From: an uncultured Oxalobacter sp.
Lineage (GTDB): Bacteria; Pseudomonadota; Gammaproteobacteria; Burkholderiales; Burkholderiaceae_D
NCBI GenBank assembly: GCA_934401755.1
Contig: CAKRSU010000014.1
Location: 1 to 48,819 of the forward strand
Direction: 5' to 3'
DNA length: 48,819 nucleotides
The notes beneath the pieces are model-generated. The model saw nothing but the letters and a program-made list of their open reading frames with translations, ran no database searches and was not told the origin of the DNA. This document shows, in pieces, positions 11,850 through 21,738 of the stretch. How positions within the stretch are numbered: the first letter of the stretch is position 1; every line of letters starts with the position of its first letter. The translations under genes and the position numbers were made by a program.

Positions 11850-14384
11850 ATGAGTGACATCTTTATAGAGGATATCTTTATTTTCGCTATGACCGATCAA
11901 ACTGAATCCAAAGAACCTCAATCTGGTTTTTCTTTTGCACTACTTAAAAATGAAGCCATTTGGATTGTGCTTGTTGCCATCACGCTTTATTTGGCTTTAA
12001 CCCTGATTACATTTAATCGAAATGATTCTTGTTGGTCACATGCTAGCCAAGTTTCTTCTATCTCTAATTTAGGCGGCCCCATTGGCGCATGGTTATCGGA
12101 TATTCTGTTGTTTGTCTTTGGCTTATCGGCCTGGTGGATTATTCTCCCATTAATCGATCACATTCGGATTGGATTTAAACGCATCGTTGCGATTTTGCAC
12201 CATCAACAAACACCCTATATCAGCTTATCGGGGAAAATAATAAGCAGTATAGGATTCATTTTATTATTAGTATCTAGTTCAGGCATTGAATATCTGAGAA
12301 TGTACCGGACCTCAGCACAACTTCCTAATATCCCAGGTGGCGTTATTGGAGAAATTATTGGGCAATTATTACAACAATATTTTGGATTCACTTGCGGCAC
12401 AGCCTTTCTTGGAATCATCGCTTTTTTAAGTTTTAGTCTTTGTCTTAGAAAATCTTGGATTTTGATTGTCGAATACATTGGCGCATGGGTCGAATGGCCG
12501 TTTAATTGCTACCGCAAAATTCATCATGCTCGTCAAAAAATAGGCTTAGATAAATCCACCCAACAAACCACAGATCACTCTTCCCCTATGATTGAAGAGC
12601 CGGTTTCAGACACGCCTATTCAAACAGCCTCTTCTCTTACAGTGATAGACGAATCAGAAAAAAGCGAGACTCATTTACTATCGGATGAACAAACTGATAC
12701 GCATTTCTCTGATATTCAAGACATTGATATCCCCTTTGACAATAATGAGCCAATTCTTGAAAAAAACGACATCGAAAATATCGATTTGCCATCAATAGAC
12801 GATCATCCACAAATGGCGCCTATCGAACCGTCAACGACGATCTCTTATTCTCAAGAGCCATCTTTAGTTGCTGAACGGTTGCCTCAAACAACTTCTTCTG
12901 ATTCAACATTACCTTCATTATTATTACTGGATCCTCCTGAGCCTCAACAAGAATCAGCAAGTCCTGAAGCATTAGACTATACAAGCCGATTGATTGAACG
13001 AAAACTCGCTGAGTTTGGCGTCAAGGTGAAAGTCGTCTCTGCGTCTCCAGGTCCCGTTGTTACCCGATATGAAATTGAACCTGCCGTTGGCGTTAAAGGG
13101 AGTGCCATTGTTAATTTGTCACGAGATCTTGCCCGCTCACTTTCTTTAGTGTCTATCCGTGTTGTTGAAAATGTTCCTGGCAAAACTTATATGGCATTGG
13201 AATTACCTAATGCCAAACGACAAATCGTCAGATTATCTGAAATACTGAATTCTGATGAATTCAATCAATCCTCTTCCAATCTAACGATTGCTTTAGGCAA
13301 AGATATCGCTGGCAAACCAATTGTTGCCGATCTTGCAAGAATGCCGCATTTGTTGATTGCAGGAACAACAGGCTCCGGTAAATCAGTCGGAATTAATGCA
13401 ACACTGCTTTCCCTGTTATATAAAGCAACGCCTGATCAAGTAAGATTAATTCTGATTGACCCTAAAATGTTGGAATTATCGATTTATCAAGATATTCCTC
13501 ATCTTTTAACGCCCGTCGTGATCGATATGAAAAAAGCGGATCACGCCCTCAATTGGGCCGTTTCTGAAATGGAAAAAAGGTATCTATTAATGTCAAAAAT
13601 GGGCGTTCGTAATTTGACAGGATTTAATAAACGCATTGAAGAAGCAGCCGCTAAAGGAGAGAAAATTTTTAATCCGTTCTCTTTAACGCCTGAATCTCCC
13701 GAACCTTTAGAAAAGCTACCTCAAATTGTCATTATTGTGGATGAATTCTCAGACTTAATGATGACGGTCGGCAAAAAAGTTGAACAATCTATTGCCCGCA
13801 TTGCTCAAAAAGCACGTGCGGCAGGAATCCATCTTATCCTGGCGACACAACGACCATCCGTTGATGTGATAACAGGATTGATCAAAGCCAATATCCCAAC
13901 TCGAATTGCCTTTCAAGTGAGCAGTAAAGTCGATTCAAGAACGATATTAGACCAAACCGGTGCAGAAACCTTATTGGGATTAGGTGATATGCTTTATTTA
14001 CCGCCAGGAACAAGCCTACCAACCCGGGTTCATGGCGCTTTTGTATCTGATGAAGAGGTCACTAATATTGTTGCGTTTCTTCGTCAACAAGGTGAACCCA
14101 ACTATATTGATGGCATTCTTGAAGGCAATATAAATGATGAAAAAGAGGGAGATAATAACGGATATGCTTTAGATGATGAATCTGATGAAAAATACGATGA
14201 AGCCGTTGCCATTGTTTTAAAAAACAAAAAAGCATCAATTTCATTAGTTCAACGCCATCTCCGTATTGGTTACAATAGAGCAGCTCGTCTTTTGGAACAA
14301 ATGGAGCGAAGTGGGCTTGTCTCCCCGATGAAAAGTAATGGTACCCGAGATGTTATTGTTCCGACCTCATCAGAAGAATTTTAA
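11850..14384 (+). CDS. ftsK: DNA translocase FtsK
   Basis: Hexameric septal DNA pump for chromosome dimer resolution and segregation. About four hydrophobic segments lie in the first 200 residues. An acidic Ser/Pro/Glu-rich linker runs from about 235 to 370. The motor follows with Walker [11 protein letters not shown] (about 505-515) and Walker [14 protein letters not shown]. The C-terminal winged-helix gamma domain ([20 protein letters not shown]) reads KOPS sites. The linker is short, giving 844 residues against 1329 in E. coli. The first ATG has no ribosome-binding site. The ATG at 11889 (MTDQTESK) is also possible, with GAGGA 16 bases upstream. Confidence 0.95.
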   Translation: MSDIFIEDIFIFAMTDQTESKEPQSGFSFALLKNEAIWIVLVAITLYLALTLITFNRNDSCWSHASQVSSISNLGGPIGAWLSDILLFVFGLSAWWIILPLIDHIRIGFKRIVAILHHQQTPYISLSGKIISSIGFILLLVSSSGIEYLRMYRTSAQLPNIPGGVIGEIIGQLLQQYFGFTCGTAFLGIIAFLSFSLCLRKSWILIVEYIGAWVEWPFNCYRKIHHARQKIGLDKSTQQTTDHSSPMIEEPVSDTPIQTASSLTVIDESEKSETHLLSDEQTDTHFSDIQDIDIPFDNNEPILEKNDIENIDLPSIDDHPQMAPIEPSTTISYSQEPSLVAERLPQTTSSDSTLPSLLLLDPPEPQQESASPEALDYTSRLIERKLAEFGVKVKVVSASPGPVVTRYEIEPAVGVKGSAIVNLSRDLARSLSLVSIRVVENVPGKTYMALELPNAKRQIVRLSEILNSDEFNQSSSNLTIALGKDIAGKPIVADLARMPHLLIAGTTGSGKSVGINATLLSLLYKATPDQVRLILIDPKMLELSIYQDIPHLLTPVVIDMKKADHALNWAVSEMEKRYLLMSKMGVRNLTGFNKRIEEAAAKGEKIFNPFSLTPESPEPLEKLPQIVIIVDEFSDLMMTVGKKVEQSIARIAQKARAAGIHLILATQRPSVDVITGLIKANIPTRIAFQVSSKVDSRTILDQTGAETLLGLGDMLYLPPGTSLPTRVHGAFVSDEEVTNIVAFLRQQGEPNYIDGILEGNINDEKEGDNNGYALDDESDEKYDEAVAIVLKNKKASISLVQRHLRIGYNRAARLLEQMERSGLVSPMKSNGTRDVIVPTSSEEF

Positions 14385-14425
14385 ATACAACTTTTTATTT
14401 GAAATCATTAAACGATAAATCCAAC

Positions 14426-15046
14426 ATGAAATCCTTGTTTCAACGATTAATCAATATCTGTTTTTTATTACTGATTCCGATATACGCATCCGCTTCTTCA
14501 ATTGATCAGCTGAAAAATTTTTCAGCAACAGCGCACTCTGCAAGTGGCACATTTACGCAATCTCAGATGAAATCAGGACGCTTTTCACGAAATTATGGTG
14601 GAAATTTTGTTTTTCTCCGTCCTGGAAAATTTATCTGGAGATATACCTCACCTTATAGCCAACTTTTACAATCTGATGGTAATTATCTTTATATTTATGA
14701 TAAAGATCTCAATCAGGTCACGATTCGAAAACTTGGCGCAGCCCTAGGCTCAAATCCTGCTGCGATTCTCTTTGGAAGTCGTAATCTTGAACAACACTTT
14801 AAACTGAAAAATCTAGGTACAAACGATGGTTGTGAATGGGTACAAGTGACACCCCGTTCAAAAAATACTTCTTTTGAACGGATTAATATTGGTATGAAAA
14901 ATGGAGTTCCCCGTGCGATGGAACTTTATGATACTTTGGGCAATAAAACCGTCGTTGATTTTTCTGAATTTAAAAAGAATCCTGCGATTAATATCCGATC
15001 GTTTAAATTTAGTATTCCTAAAGGTGCGGACGTTTATCGACGCTAA
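14426..15046 (+). CDS. lolA: Outer-membrane lipoprotein carrier protein
   Basis: Periplasmic chaperone that carries lipoproteins from LolCDE to LolB. A signal peptide (MKSLFQRLINICFLLLIPIYASA) precedes the mature part. Family marks are SGTFTQ, GRFSRNYGGNFVFLRPGKFIWRY split by short stretches, YSQLLQSDG and the half-barrel pattern to the end. The 206 residues fit LolA. The open frame begins at a TTG (14399), but the ATG at 14426 gives the signal peptide. It follows ftsK by 41 bases, a widely conserved order. Confidence 0.92.
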   Translation: MKSLFQRLINICFLLLIPIYASASSIDQLKNFSATAHSASGTFTQSQMKSGRFSRNYGGNFVFLRPGKFIWRYTSPYSQLLQSDGNYLYIYDKDLNQVTIRKLGAALGSNPAAILFGSRNLEQHFKLKNLGTNDGCEWVQVTPRSKNTSFERINIGMKNGVPRAMELYDTLGNKTVVDFSEFKKNPAINIRSFKFSIPKGADVYRR

Positions 15047-15073
15047 TATGGATATTTCTTAGCCAGATAACGA

Positions 15074-15571
15074 TTAGCTTTTTCGAAAAAGAAGGGTTAT
15101 TGCTTGAGCAGCAATTCCTTCTTCACGACCAACAAAGCCTAATTGTTCATTTGTTTTTGCTTTAATTCCGATTTGAGTAACATGAATTTTTAGATCATCG
15201 GCAATATTATTTTTCATTTGAGGAATATATTGTGCCATTTTAGGTTTCTGCGCAATAATCGTTGCATCAATATTCCCAATCATATATCCAGCATCGATAA
15301 TCAATCCTAATGTTTTTCTTAACAATTGACGTGAACTAATCCCTTTATAACGGATATCAGAATCAGGAAACTGACTGCCAATATCTTTAAGCCCTGCGGC
15401 GCCTAATAAAGCATCAATAATCGCATGGAGTAAAACATCAGCATCTGAATGTCCCATTAACCCCTTTTCATACGGGATATTGACTCCACCAATAATGAGA
15501 TCCAATCCTTCTAATAAAGCATGGCAATCATACCCTTGCCCCACACGAATCGGATATTGTTCATTGCTCAT
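15074..15571 (-). CDS. ispF: 2-C-methyl-D-erythritol 2,4-cyclodiphosphate synthase
   Basis: Fifth enzyme of the non-mevalonate isoprenoid pathway; it makes the cyclic diphosphate from CDP-ME 2-phosphate. The metal ligands Asp15 and His17 (GYDCHAL) and His49 (SDADVLLHA) are present, as are the trimer core GLKDIGSQFPD and the C-terminal KAKTNEQLGFVGREEGIAA. The 165 residues match the family. It converges with lolA and diverges from mfd. ispD, usually next to ispF near mfd in betaproteobacteria, is not here. Confidence 0.96.
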   Translation of the reverse strand: MSNEQYPIRVGQGYDCHALLEGLDLIIGGVNIPYEKGLMGHSDADVLLHAIIDALLGAAGLKDIGSQFPDSDIRYKGISSRQLLRKTLGLIIDAGYMIGNIDATIIAQKPKMAQYIPQMKNNIADDLKIHVTQIGIKAKTNEQLGFVGREEGIAAQAITLLFRKS

Positions 15572-15815
15572 CGATCACTCCTGATTCATATCAATATTTT
15601 TCAAAAATAGTGCTTTCTTTGATTCACAAGACATCAATTCATATGTGATAACTTCTCTCTTTTATGCTTTCGTGAAATTAAAATATTCTCACTACATTTG
15701 ACCTTTCCCATTTTACTAAAAGTCGCACTAACCATACTCAATGCGATCGTTTATAATGGTCAGTTTACAATATTGAGTCAAGATTATTTGAATCTATCGC
15801 TCTTGTCTTTTAAAT

Positions 15816-18800
15816 ATGTCATTTGAATTCAAGAAATTCCTTCCTCGCCCTGGGCAACGTTATGTTCTTCCCCCCGTTCATGGCTCTGCTGACGCATTAA
15901 TGCTCGCAAAAGCGGCGCAAGAACTGAAAAAAAATCAGCAAATGCTCGTTGTCTTTGTCGCTTCTTCTGCCGATGCACGTCGCCTTTTAGCAGAAATTCC
16001 CTGGTTTAATGTCCATTCAACACAACCATTACGATGTTATTTGCTACCCGACTGGGAAACATTACCTTATGATTCATTTTCTCCCCATCAAGATCTTGTT
16101 TCACAGCGCCTTGCCACCTTATATGAATTGCTCAATGGCCATTGCGATATCTTACTTGTGCCCATAACAACCGTATCGCTTCGTATTGCCCCGCCTTCAT
16201 TTCTGGCGGCTCATACTTTCTTTTTTCGGCAAGGAGATTCTCTGGATGAAAAACAATTAAGAAAACAACTAACCATTGCAGGATATAACCATGTCTCTCA
16301 AGTGATGTCTCCGGGAGAATATTCTGTACGAGGTGGACTCATTGACCTCTTTCCAATGGGCGCTCAACTTCCTTATCGTCTTGATTTATTTGGCGATACC
16401 ATTGAATCTATTAAAACATTTGATGTGGATAGTCAACGCTCGATTTTTCCTGTCAAAGAAATTCGAATGCTACCTGGTCATGAGTTTCCGATGGATGAAT
16501 CATCAAGAGCTTTTTTCCGTAGCCGTTGGCGTGAAATGATTGAAGGTGATCCGACCGTTTCCGTCATTTATAAGGATATTGCCGCAGGAATCGCTTCTGC
16601 AGGTATCGAATATTATCTTCCGCTCTTTTTCGAACAGACGGCAACCTTATTTGACTATATTCCTGACAATACTGTTTTTGCCATGATTGGCAATATCTCA
16701 GAATCTTTGCATCAATTCTGGTCTGATACAAAAAATAGGTATGCCTTTCTAAAATCGGATAAAGAGCGTCCTCTTTTACCGCCTGAACAACTCTTTTTAA
16801 CGGAAGAAGATTTCTTTACGCTCGTTAAACCATTTGCACGATGGATTATTCGACAAGGCGATACACCCTCAGAATTATCTTCAAACTTACCGGATATTGC
16901 CATTAATCGGCGAGCAGAAAACCCTCTCTTTGCGATTAAAGACTTTATTAAAAAATCAGAAAAACGAATTTTAATTTGTGCTGAATCACCCGGCAGGCGC
17001 GAAACTATGCAACAACTGTTTAACGAATATAACCTTAAAACAGCGGCTTGCTCGAGTTTTGATGAATTTATTAACAGCCAAGAACAAGTCATGTTTTGTA
17101 TTTCTCCTATACAAAAAGGCTTTTCTTTAGGCTATATTTTTAGCGATTTAGCATTAATCACTGAAACAGAACTCTATGCCAATTCTGGACGACGTAAATC
17201 TGTTAAACAAGCTCATACTAATTTTCATATTGAATCTGTCGTTCGGGACTTATCAGAATTAAAACTAGGCGATCCGGTTGTTCATGCCAACCATGGTGTT
17301 GGCCGATACAAGGGACTTGTGACAATGGATCTTGGCGAAGGAGAAACAGAATTTCTGTACCTACAATACGCTAATAATGCCAAATTATATGTTCCTGTTG
17401 CCCAATTGCATGTTATTTCAAGATATGCCGGAACTTCGCCAGAAGATGCACCATTACACACTTTAGGCTCAGGGCAATGGGAAAAAGCAAAATTAAAGGC
17501 TGCTCAAAAAATTCATGATACTGCAGCAGAATTGTTGGATCTCTATGCAAAACGTTCCTTGAGAAAAGGTTTTTCATTTCCACTGTCAAAAAATGACTAT
17601 GATGCTTTTGCTGATAGCTTTGGATTTGAAGAAACACCGGATCAAGAAGCTGCCATTACAGCCGTTTTAGAAGATATGACCTCTGATAAACCCATGGATC
17701 GACTCATTTGTGGAGATGTTGGTTTTGGGAAAACCGAAGTCGCACTGAGAGCAGCCTTTGTTGCCGTCATGGGTGGAAAACAAGTGGCATTACTTGCCCC
17801 AACAACACTTTTAGCAGAACAACATGCTCAGACTTTCCGAGATCGCTTTGCGGACTGGCCCGTTAGAATTGCAGAACTTTCTCGATTTAGAACACAAAAA
17901 CAAGTTAATGCAACAATTAAAGGTCTTGCAGAAGGAACTGTTGATATTGTCATCGGCACACATAAACTATTATCAAAGGATGTTTCCTTTAATCGATTAG
18001 GGCTTATTATTATTGATGAAGAACATCGTTTTGGGGTTCGACAAAAAGAAGCCTTAAAAACCATTCGAGCAGAAGTGGATGTTTTAACTTTGACGGCCAC
18101 CCCTATTCCGCGAACGCTGGGAATGGCACTAGAAGGATTACGCAATTTCTCAATTATTGCCACAGCGCCTCAAAAGCGTCTTGCGATAAAAACGTTTGTT
18201 CGAACCGAACATGATTCGGTCATTCGAGAAGCTTGCATGCGTGAATTAAAACGCGGCGGGCAGGTTTATTTTCTCCATAATGAAGTTGATACGATTGAAA
18301 ATCGAAAAATCATGTTGGAAACTCTGATTCCAGAAGCACGTATTGGCATCGCTCATGGACAAATGCATGAACGTGAACTCGAAAGAGTGATGAAAGATTT
18401 TGTGGCACACCGATATAACATTTTATTATGTACAACAATTATCGAAACCGGGATTGATGTTCCGAATGCTAATACAATGATTATGCATCGAGCCGATAAA
18501 TTTGGTTTAGCACAATTGCATCAATTAAGAGGCCGTATTGGACGCTCACATCATCAAGCCTATGCTTATTTATTGGTTCACGATATTCAAGGTTTATCCA
18601 AACAAGCTCAACGCAGATTAGAAGCTATCCGACAAATGGAAGAGTTAGGTAGCGGCTTTTTCTTAGCGATGCATGACCTTGAAATTCGAGGAGCGGGTGA
18701 AATTCTTGGAGAAGAACAATCAGGAGAAATGATCGAAGTTGGGTTTCAAATGTATACCGATATGTTGCAAGAAGCTGTTAAAGCTATGAAAAAAGGAGAA

Positions 18801-19346
18801 GAACCTGATTTTGATGCGCCGTTTAAAACAGCAACTGAAATTAACTTGCACGTACCCGCTCTATTACCTGAAGACTATTGTCCAGGCATTAACGAACGTC
18901 TTTCTTTATATAAACGATTTGCTAATTGTGAAACGCCTGAAGAAATTAATGAATTGCAAGAAGAATTGATTGATCGATTCGGAAAAATGCCTCAATCCGC
19001 TCAAGCATTAATTGAAACGCATCGTATCCGATTGCTTGCAAAATCCCTTGGCATTCATAAAATTGACGCGCATACAGAAGCTTTTGTCTTGCAATTTCAA
19101 TCAGATGCTCCTATTGATGCCGCTAGAATTATTGAGTTAATCCAAAAAAATAAAAATATTCGTTTTAATGGTCCAGAAAAACTGAGGATCACCGCTCAAA
19201 TGCCCGATTTATCAAGCCGAGCAGCTCAAATAAAATCAATTATTAATCAGTTAGGATCAGCACAACCAAAAACAACAAAAATATCTCATTCACCAACAAC
19301 TGCAAAAAAGAAGAAAAAACAAGCAAGAAAGAAAGTAGAAAGCTAA
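15816..19346 (+). CDS. mfd: Transcription-repair coupling factor
   Basis: ATP-dependent translocase that removes stalled RNA polymerase and recruits UvrA. The UvrB-homologous module is N-terminal (LLPDWETLPYDSFSPH). The RNA polymerase-interacting domain includes LGDPVVHANHGVGRYKG. The motor has Walker A GDVGFGKTEVAL (about 631-642), DEEHRFG (about 733) and the TRG-type region RGRIGRSHHQAYAYL. The 1176 residues are near the usual 1150. The Lys-rich end (KKKKKQARKK) is a local addition. The start is an ATG without a clear ribosome-binding site. Confidence 0.97.
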   Translation: MSFEFKKFLPRPGQRYVLPPVHGSADALMLAKAAQELKKNQQMLVVFVASSADARRLLAEIPWFNVHSTQPLRCYLLPDWETLPYDSFSPHQDLVSQRLATLYELLNGHCDILLVPITTVSLRIAPPSFLAAHTFFFRQGDSLDEKQLRKQLTIAGYNHVSQVMSPGEYSVRGGLIDLFPMGAQLPYRLDLFGDTIESIKTFDVDSQRSIFPVKEIRMLPGHEFPMDESSRAFFRSRWREMIEGDPTVSVIYKDIAAGIASAGIEYYLPLFFEQTATLFDYIPDNTVFAMIGNISESLHQFWSDTKNRYAFLKSDKERPLLPPEQLFLTEEDFFTLVKPFARWIIRQGDTPSELSSNLPDIAINRRAENPLFAIKDFIKKSEKRILICAESPGRRETMQQLFNEYNLKTAACSSFDEFINSQEQVMFCISPIQKGFSLGYIFSDLALITETELYANSGRRKSVKQAHTNFHIESVVRDLSELKLGDPVVHANHGVGRYKGLVTMDLGEGETEFLYLQYANNAKLYVPVAQLHVISRYAGTSPEDAPLHTLGSGQWEKAKLKAAQKIHDTAAELLDLYAKRSLRKGFSFPLSKNDYDAFADSFGFEETPDQEAAITAVLEDMTSDKPMDRLICGDVGFGKTEVALRAAFVAVMGGKQVALLAPTTLLAEQHAQTFRDRFADWPVRIAELSRFRTQKQVNATIKGLAEGTVDIVIGTHKLLSKDVSFNRLGLIIIDEEHRFGVRQKEALKTIRAEVDVLTLTATPIPRTLGMALEGLRNFSIIATAPQKRLAIKTFVRTEHDSVIREACMRELKRGGQVYFLHNEVDTIENRKIMLETLIPEARIGIAHGQMHERELERVMKDFVAHRYNILLCTTIIETGIDVPNANTMIMHRADKFGLAQLHQLRGRIGRSHHQAYAYLLVHDIQGLSKQAQRRLEAIRQMEELGSGFFLAMHDLEIRGAGEILGEEQSGEMIEVGFQMYTDMLQEAVKAMKKGEEPDFDAPFKTATEINLHVPALLPEDYCPGINERLSLYKRFANCETPEEINELQEELIDRFGKMPQSAQALIETHRIRLLAKSLGIHKIDAHTEAFVLQFQSDAPIDAARIIELIQKNKNIRFNGPEKLRITAQMPDLSSRAAQIKSIINQLGSAQPKTTKISHSPTTAKKKKKQARKKVES

Positions 19347-19366
19347 ATGTTCACTTTAGTTTTTTA
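19339..19366 (+). terminator. Probable terminator overlapping the mfd stop codon
   Basis: AAAGCTAAA-tgttcac-TTTAGTTTTTT forms a stem of about nine pairs with one G-T pair, followed by a T run. The stem is AT-rich and so weak. Confidence 0.4.
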
Positions 19367-19456
19367 TTTCGATCAATATCTCGATTTATTTAACTAACAT
19401 TTCTAACCAGATCGTGATATTGTTTTTCGATCACTTTTAAACAGAAAGGATTTAAC

Positions 19457-20011
19457 ATGGCAAGCTGCACGATATGTGGAAGAGTTCTCAGTTTTTTGGA
19501 TAAAAGCAAGGCATGTCCTCAATGTCGAGAAGCGCATAAAGAAATGATCTCTACAGAAAATCGAGATATTGCCATGACGATCTGTGAACAATTTCAAAAA
19601 GCACTTCCACAAATCCAAGATACTGAAATGAAAGCATTCTTATCAACAGAAATCGATAAGACTTTAAAAAAATTTAAACCTGAATCGCCCTTAATGCACA
19701 CAACTTCAAATCATTTCGATGGCTATATCATCAGAGAATATAAAGATATTGTCATGATTAAAGAAATTTATGATTCAGGTAAATCTCAAACACTTGACCG
19801 TTTAAAAGAAGCTCGTCCCTCTTTTAATAAACTTGACCGGCAAGCCAAACAATTAGGCGCAAATGCAATTATAGGCATTAGAATTGACTATGCCATTGTC
19901 GTTAGCGATCAATCCGGTATGTGGAGCAAAGTAATGGAAACGGTCAGTGGCACTGCGGTTATTATCGAAAAAAAACACGATCGGATTAAATTAAACGGAC
20001 CATACGATTAA
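19457..20011 (+). CDS. Zinc-ribbon protein with YbjQ-like (DUF74) domain
   Basis: The N-terminus has two Cys pairs (CTIC at 4-7 and CPQC at 20-23), which form a probable zinc ribbon. The middle is helical. The C-terminal half resembles the YbjQ/UPF0145 family: YDSGKSQTLDRLKEAR, AKQLGANAIIGIRIDY and SGTAVIIEK, where LGANA(I/V)(I/V)G and GTAV are the family marks. YbjQ proteins form ring-like oligomers of unknown role. AAGGA precedes the ATG. It stands alone between mfd and the tRNAs. Function is unknown. Confidence 0.7.
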   Translation: MASCTICGRVLSFLDKSKACPQCREAHKEMISTENRDIAMTICEQFQKALPQIQDTEMKAFLSTEIDKTLKKFKPESPLMHTTSNHFDGYIIREYKDIVMIKEIYDSGKSQTLDRLKEARPSFNKLDRQAKQLGANAIIGIRIDYAIVVSDQSGMWSKVMETVSGTAVIIEKKHDRIKLNGPYD

Positions 20012-20035
20012 TTATAGCCCATTGAGATTAATAGC

Positions 20036-20064
20036 TTGACACGAAATAAAATAACTGACATAAT
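20036..20064 (+). promoter_or_regulatory. Promoter of the tRNA-Met/tRNA-Phe unit
   Basis: TTGACA (20036-20041) and CATAAT (20059-20064) have a 17-base spacer. The expected start point is a few bases before the tRNA-Met 5' end at 20076. Confidence 0.7.
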
Positions 20065-20075
20065 TTTAATTCTTC

Positions 20076-20152
20076 GGTGATATAGCTCAGCTGGTTAGAG
20101 CACAGCACTCATAATGCTGGGGTCGGTGGTTCAAGTCCACCTATCACCACCA
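20076..20152 (+). tRNA. tRNA-Met (CAT), elongator type
   Basis: 77 bases with an encoded CCA. The acceptor stem GGTGATA/TATCACC pairs fully, and the anticodon loop is CTCATAA. The arm GCACAGCACTCATAATGCTGGGGTC closely resembles E. coli elongator tRNA-Met rather than tRNA-Ile2, which also has CAT, and the first pair excludes initiator tRNA. Confidence 0.93.
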
Positions 20153-20197
20153 AAAAATTTGGTTGTATTAATTGATTCTGTTAAAATAGAGTCGATT

Positions 20198-20273
<76 letters not shown>

Positions 20274-20286
20274 TTAAGTTACTGAT

Positions 20287-20316
20287 AATGCTCACTTTTT
20301 AGTGGGCATTTTTTAT
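20287..20316 (+). terminator. Terminator of the tRNA unit
   Basis: The hairpin AATGCTCAC-tttttA-GTGGGCATT is followed by a T run. The duplicated IS end starts within the next few bases. Confidence 0.8.
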
Positions 20317-20318
20317 TT

Positions 20319-20448
20319 GGCTCTACACCAAAAAGAGGGGCGAGCTCCATTCTAAACCATTCAATTAATCGTTAATAATATTCCAAAACAACATGTGTGT
20401 AATATGGATTAATGACCACAGAGGACTCTAACTCTTAAACGATAGTTC
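20319..20448. repeat. First copy of a 130-bp tandem repeat (ISL3-type IS end)
   Basis: It starts GGCTCTACACCAAAAAGAGG and ends GATAGTTC. It matches 20449-20578 at a period of exactly 130 bases, with a few differences just inside the terminal repeat (GCGAGCTCC versus GCAGTCTCC, and one T/C). It contains an IS terminal repeat plus the last dozen or so transposase codons, so it is a remnant of a second IS copy. Confidence 0.85.
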
Positions 20449-21654
20449 GGCTCTACACCAAAAAGAGGGGCAGTCTCCATTCCAAACCATTCAATTAATC
20501 GTTAATAATATTCCAAAACAACATGTGTGTAATATGGATTAATGACCACAGAGGACTCTAACTCTTAAACGATAGTTCTCGAAGTTTCTAAAGCCATAAG
20601 CTCTTCTTTGAATGAGTTTCATCTTACGATGAAAGCCTTCTGTCATACCATTGCTATAAGTATAACGAAACATCCGTAAGATTTCTTCTTTCCAATCCGT
20701 TAATGTTTTCGATAAGCGCTTTAAGGGTTCAAAGTCTGATAGTTTGAGAAGTTGAATGTATTGTAGGTATGTCGAGATGTGTTGTTGGCATTCTCTCGTA
20801 TTTTGGTGTTTATGGCGTAAGAGTTGGGTGAGGTTTTGCCAGAGATGGTAAATGCTTCTGGCTTGAGGATGATCATTAAAGTAAGCATCTAATCGTTTCT
20901 TCGCATGATCGGTGAGTTTGGTTTTTTGTAAGGTCATGAGTCTCATGAGACCTTGACGGTTATAGGCGAGATGTGGGTTGTCATGGTCTAAGAACCATTG
21001 TTTAAAGCGTTCATTAACTAAACGAATGATATGAAAAGTGGCTTAACTTCTACCTAAGGTGGTGGCAAAGCCTTGTTTTCGGGTAAACCGATGTTCATCA
21101 ATACCGAGGATTTTAGGACATTGGAGATTGATTTTTCGGTTTTCAAGAAGGGTCATTTGTTGGTAGTAGCGTTCTACGGTTGCGGTGCCGATTTGAAAGT
21201 CTTGAGCGATTTGAGTGATGGAGAGGCCTTTATTATATTGGGCAAGGATGCTGCGTTTTAAAGGTTCTGTACTACGGCTCCAAGATTTGATACCCGATAT
21301 TCGGGTATTGAAGTACCGATGACAGGTTAGGCATTGATATTTATGACAGCGTATTTTTAAGATAGATAGTTTGTCGAGAATCTGACCATTCTTAATCGAT
21401 CGCCAGAACGAATCCTTTAGCTTGAGTGATGAGCTATGGCAGTGAGGACATTGTTTTTTCCCTCGCCATCTGGCTTCAATGATCAGGGGTTTATGGGGGA
21501 CGACTCGGGTAATGCTTAATTCGGGTAAACCTGATAATATTGTATACATGGGAATGCTCCTTTTCTTGGCTTGGAATGGCTTTCCCTTAGGCATAACATG
21601 TTTTTGATGTTGTGCCTATTTTTTTAGCATTTCCCCTCTTTTTGAGGGAGAGCC
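20449..21654 (-). mobile_element. ISL3-family insertion sequence, defective
   Basis: The left end GGCTCTACACCAAAAAGAGG (20449) and the reverse complement of the right end, GGCTCTCCCTCAAAAAGAGG (21654), form imperfect terminal inverted repeats. Between them lies one minus-strand ISL3 transposase gene. I could not find an 8-bp target duplication at either possible left boundary, which fits later rearrangement. Confidence 0.8.
20539..21549 (-). pseudogene. ISL3-family transposase with internal deletion and stop
   Basis: From ATG 21549 (GGAG 7 bases upstream) the frame gives the N-terminal zinc-finger (CPHCHSSSL, CHKYQCLTCHRYF), the HTH (SITQIAQDFQIGTATVERYY) and the first catalytic Asp (LGIDEHRFTRKQGFATTL). 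It stops at a TAA at 21043-21045. The same frame resumes with FHIIRLVNERF and ends with the Glu region (GMTEGFHRKMKLIQRRAYG). The segment between ATTL and FHIIR, which carries the second catalytic Asp, is missing. The total is about 336 codons against 400 or more in the family. The copy is inactive. Confidence 0.88.
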
Positions 21655-21738
21655 GTAAGTGTTCAAAATTAAATTAGAAAAACAAACGCTAAAATTGTCA
21701 GAAAAACATTAAGTGTTAGGTCTAAAAATGGTTAATAA

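Noticed and set aside
20076..20152. tRNA-Ile2 (CAT anticodon)
   Set aside because: The anticodon arm and variable region match elongator tRNA-Met better than tRNA-Ile2; modification cannot be seen, so some doubt remains.
20319..20578. CRISPR or satellite array
   Set aside because: Only two long copies without spacers, and each begins with an IS terminal repeat.
21656..21720. TAAGTGTT direct repeat (21656 and 21711) as the IS630 end
   Set aside because: No matching inverted end is found to the right because the element is truncated; the element boundary cannot be set from this alone.
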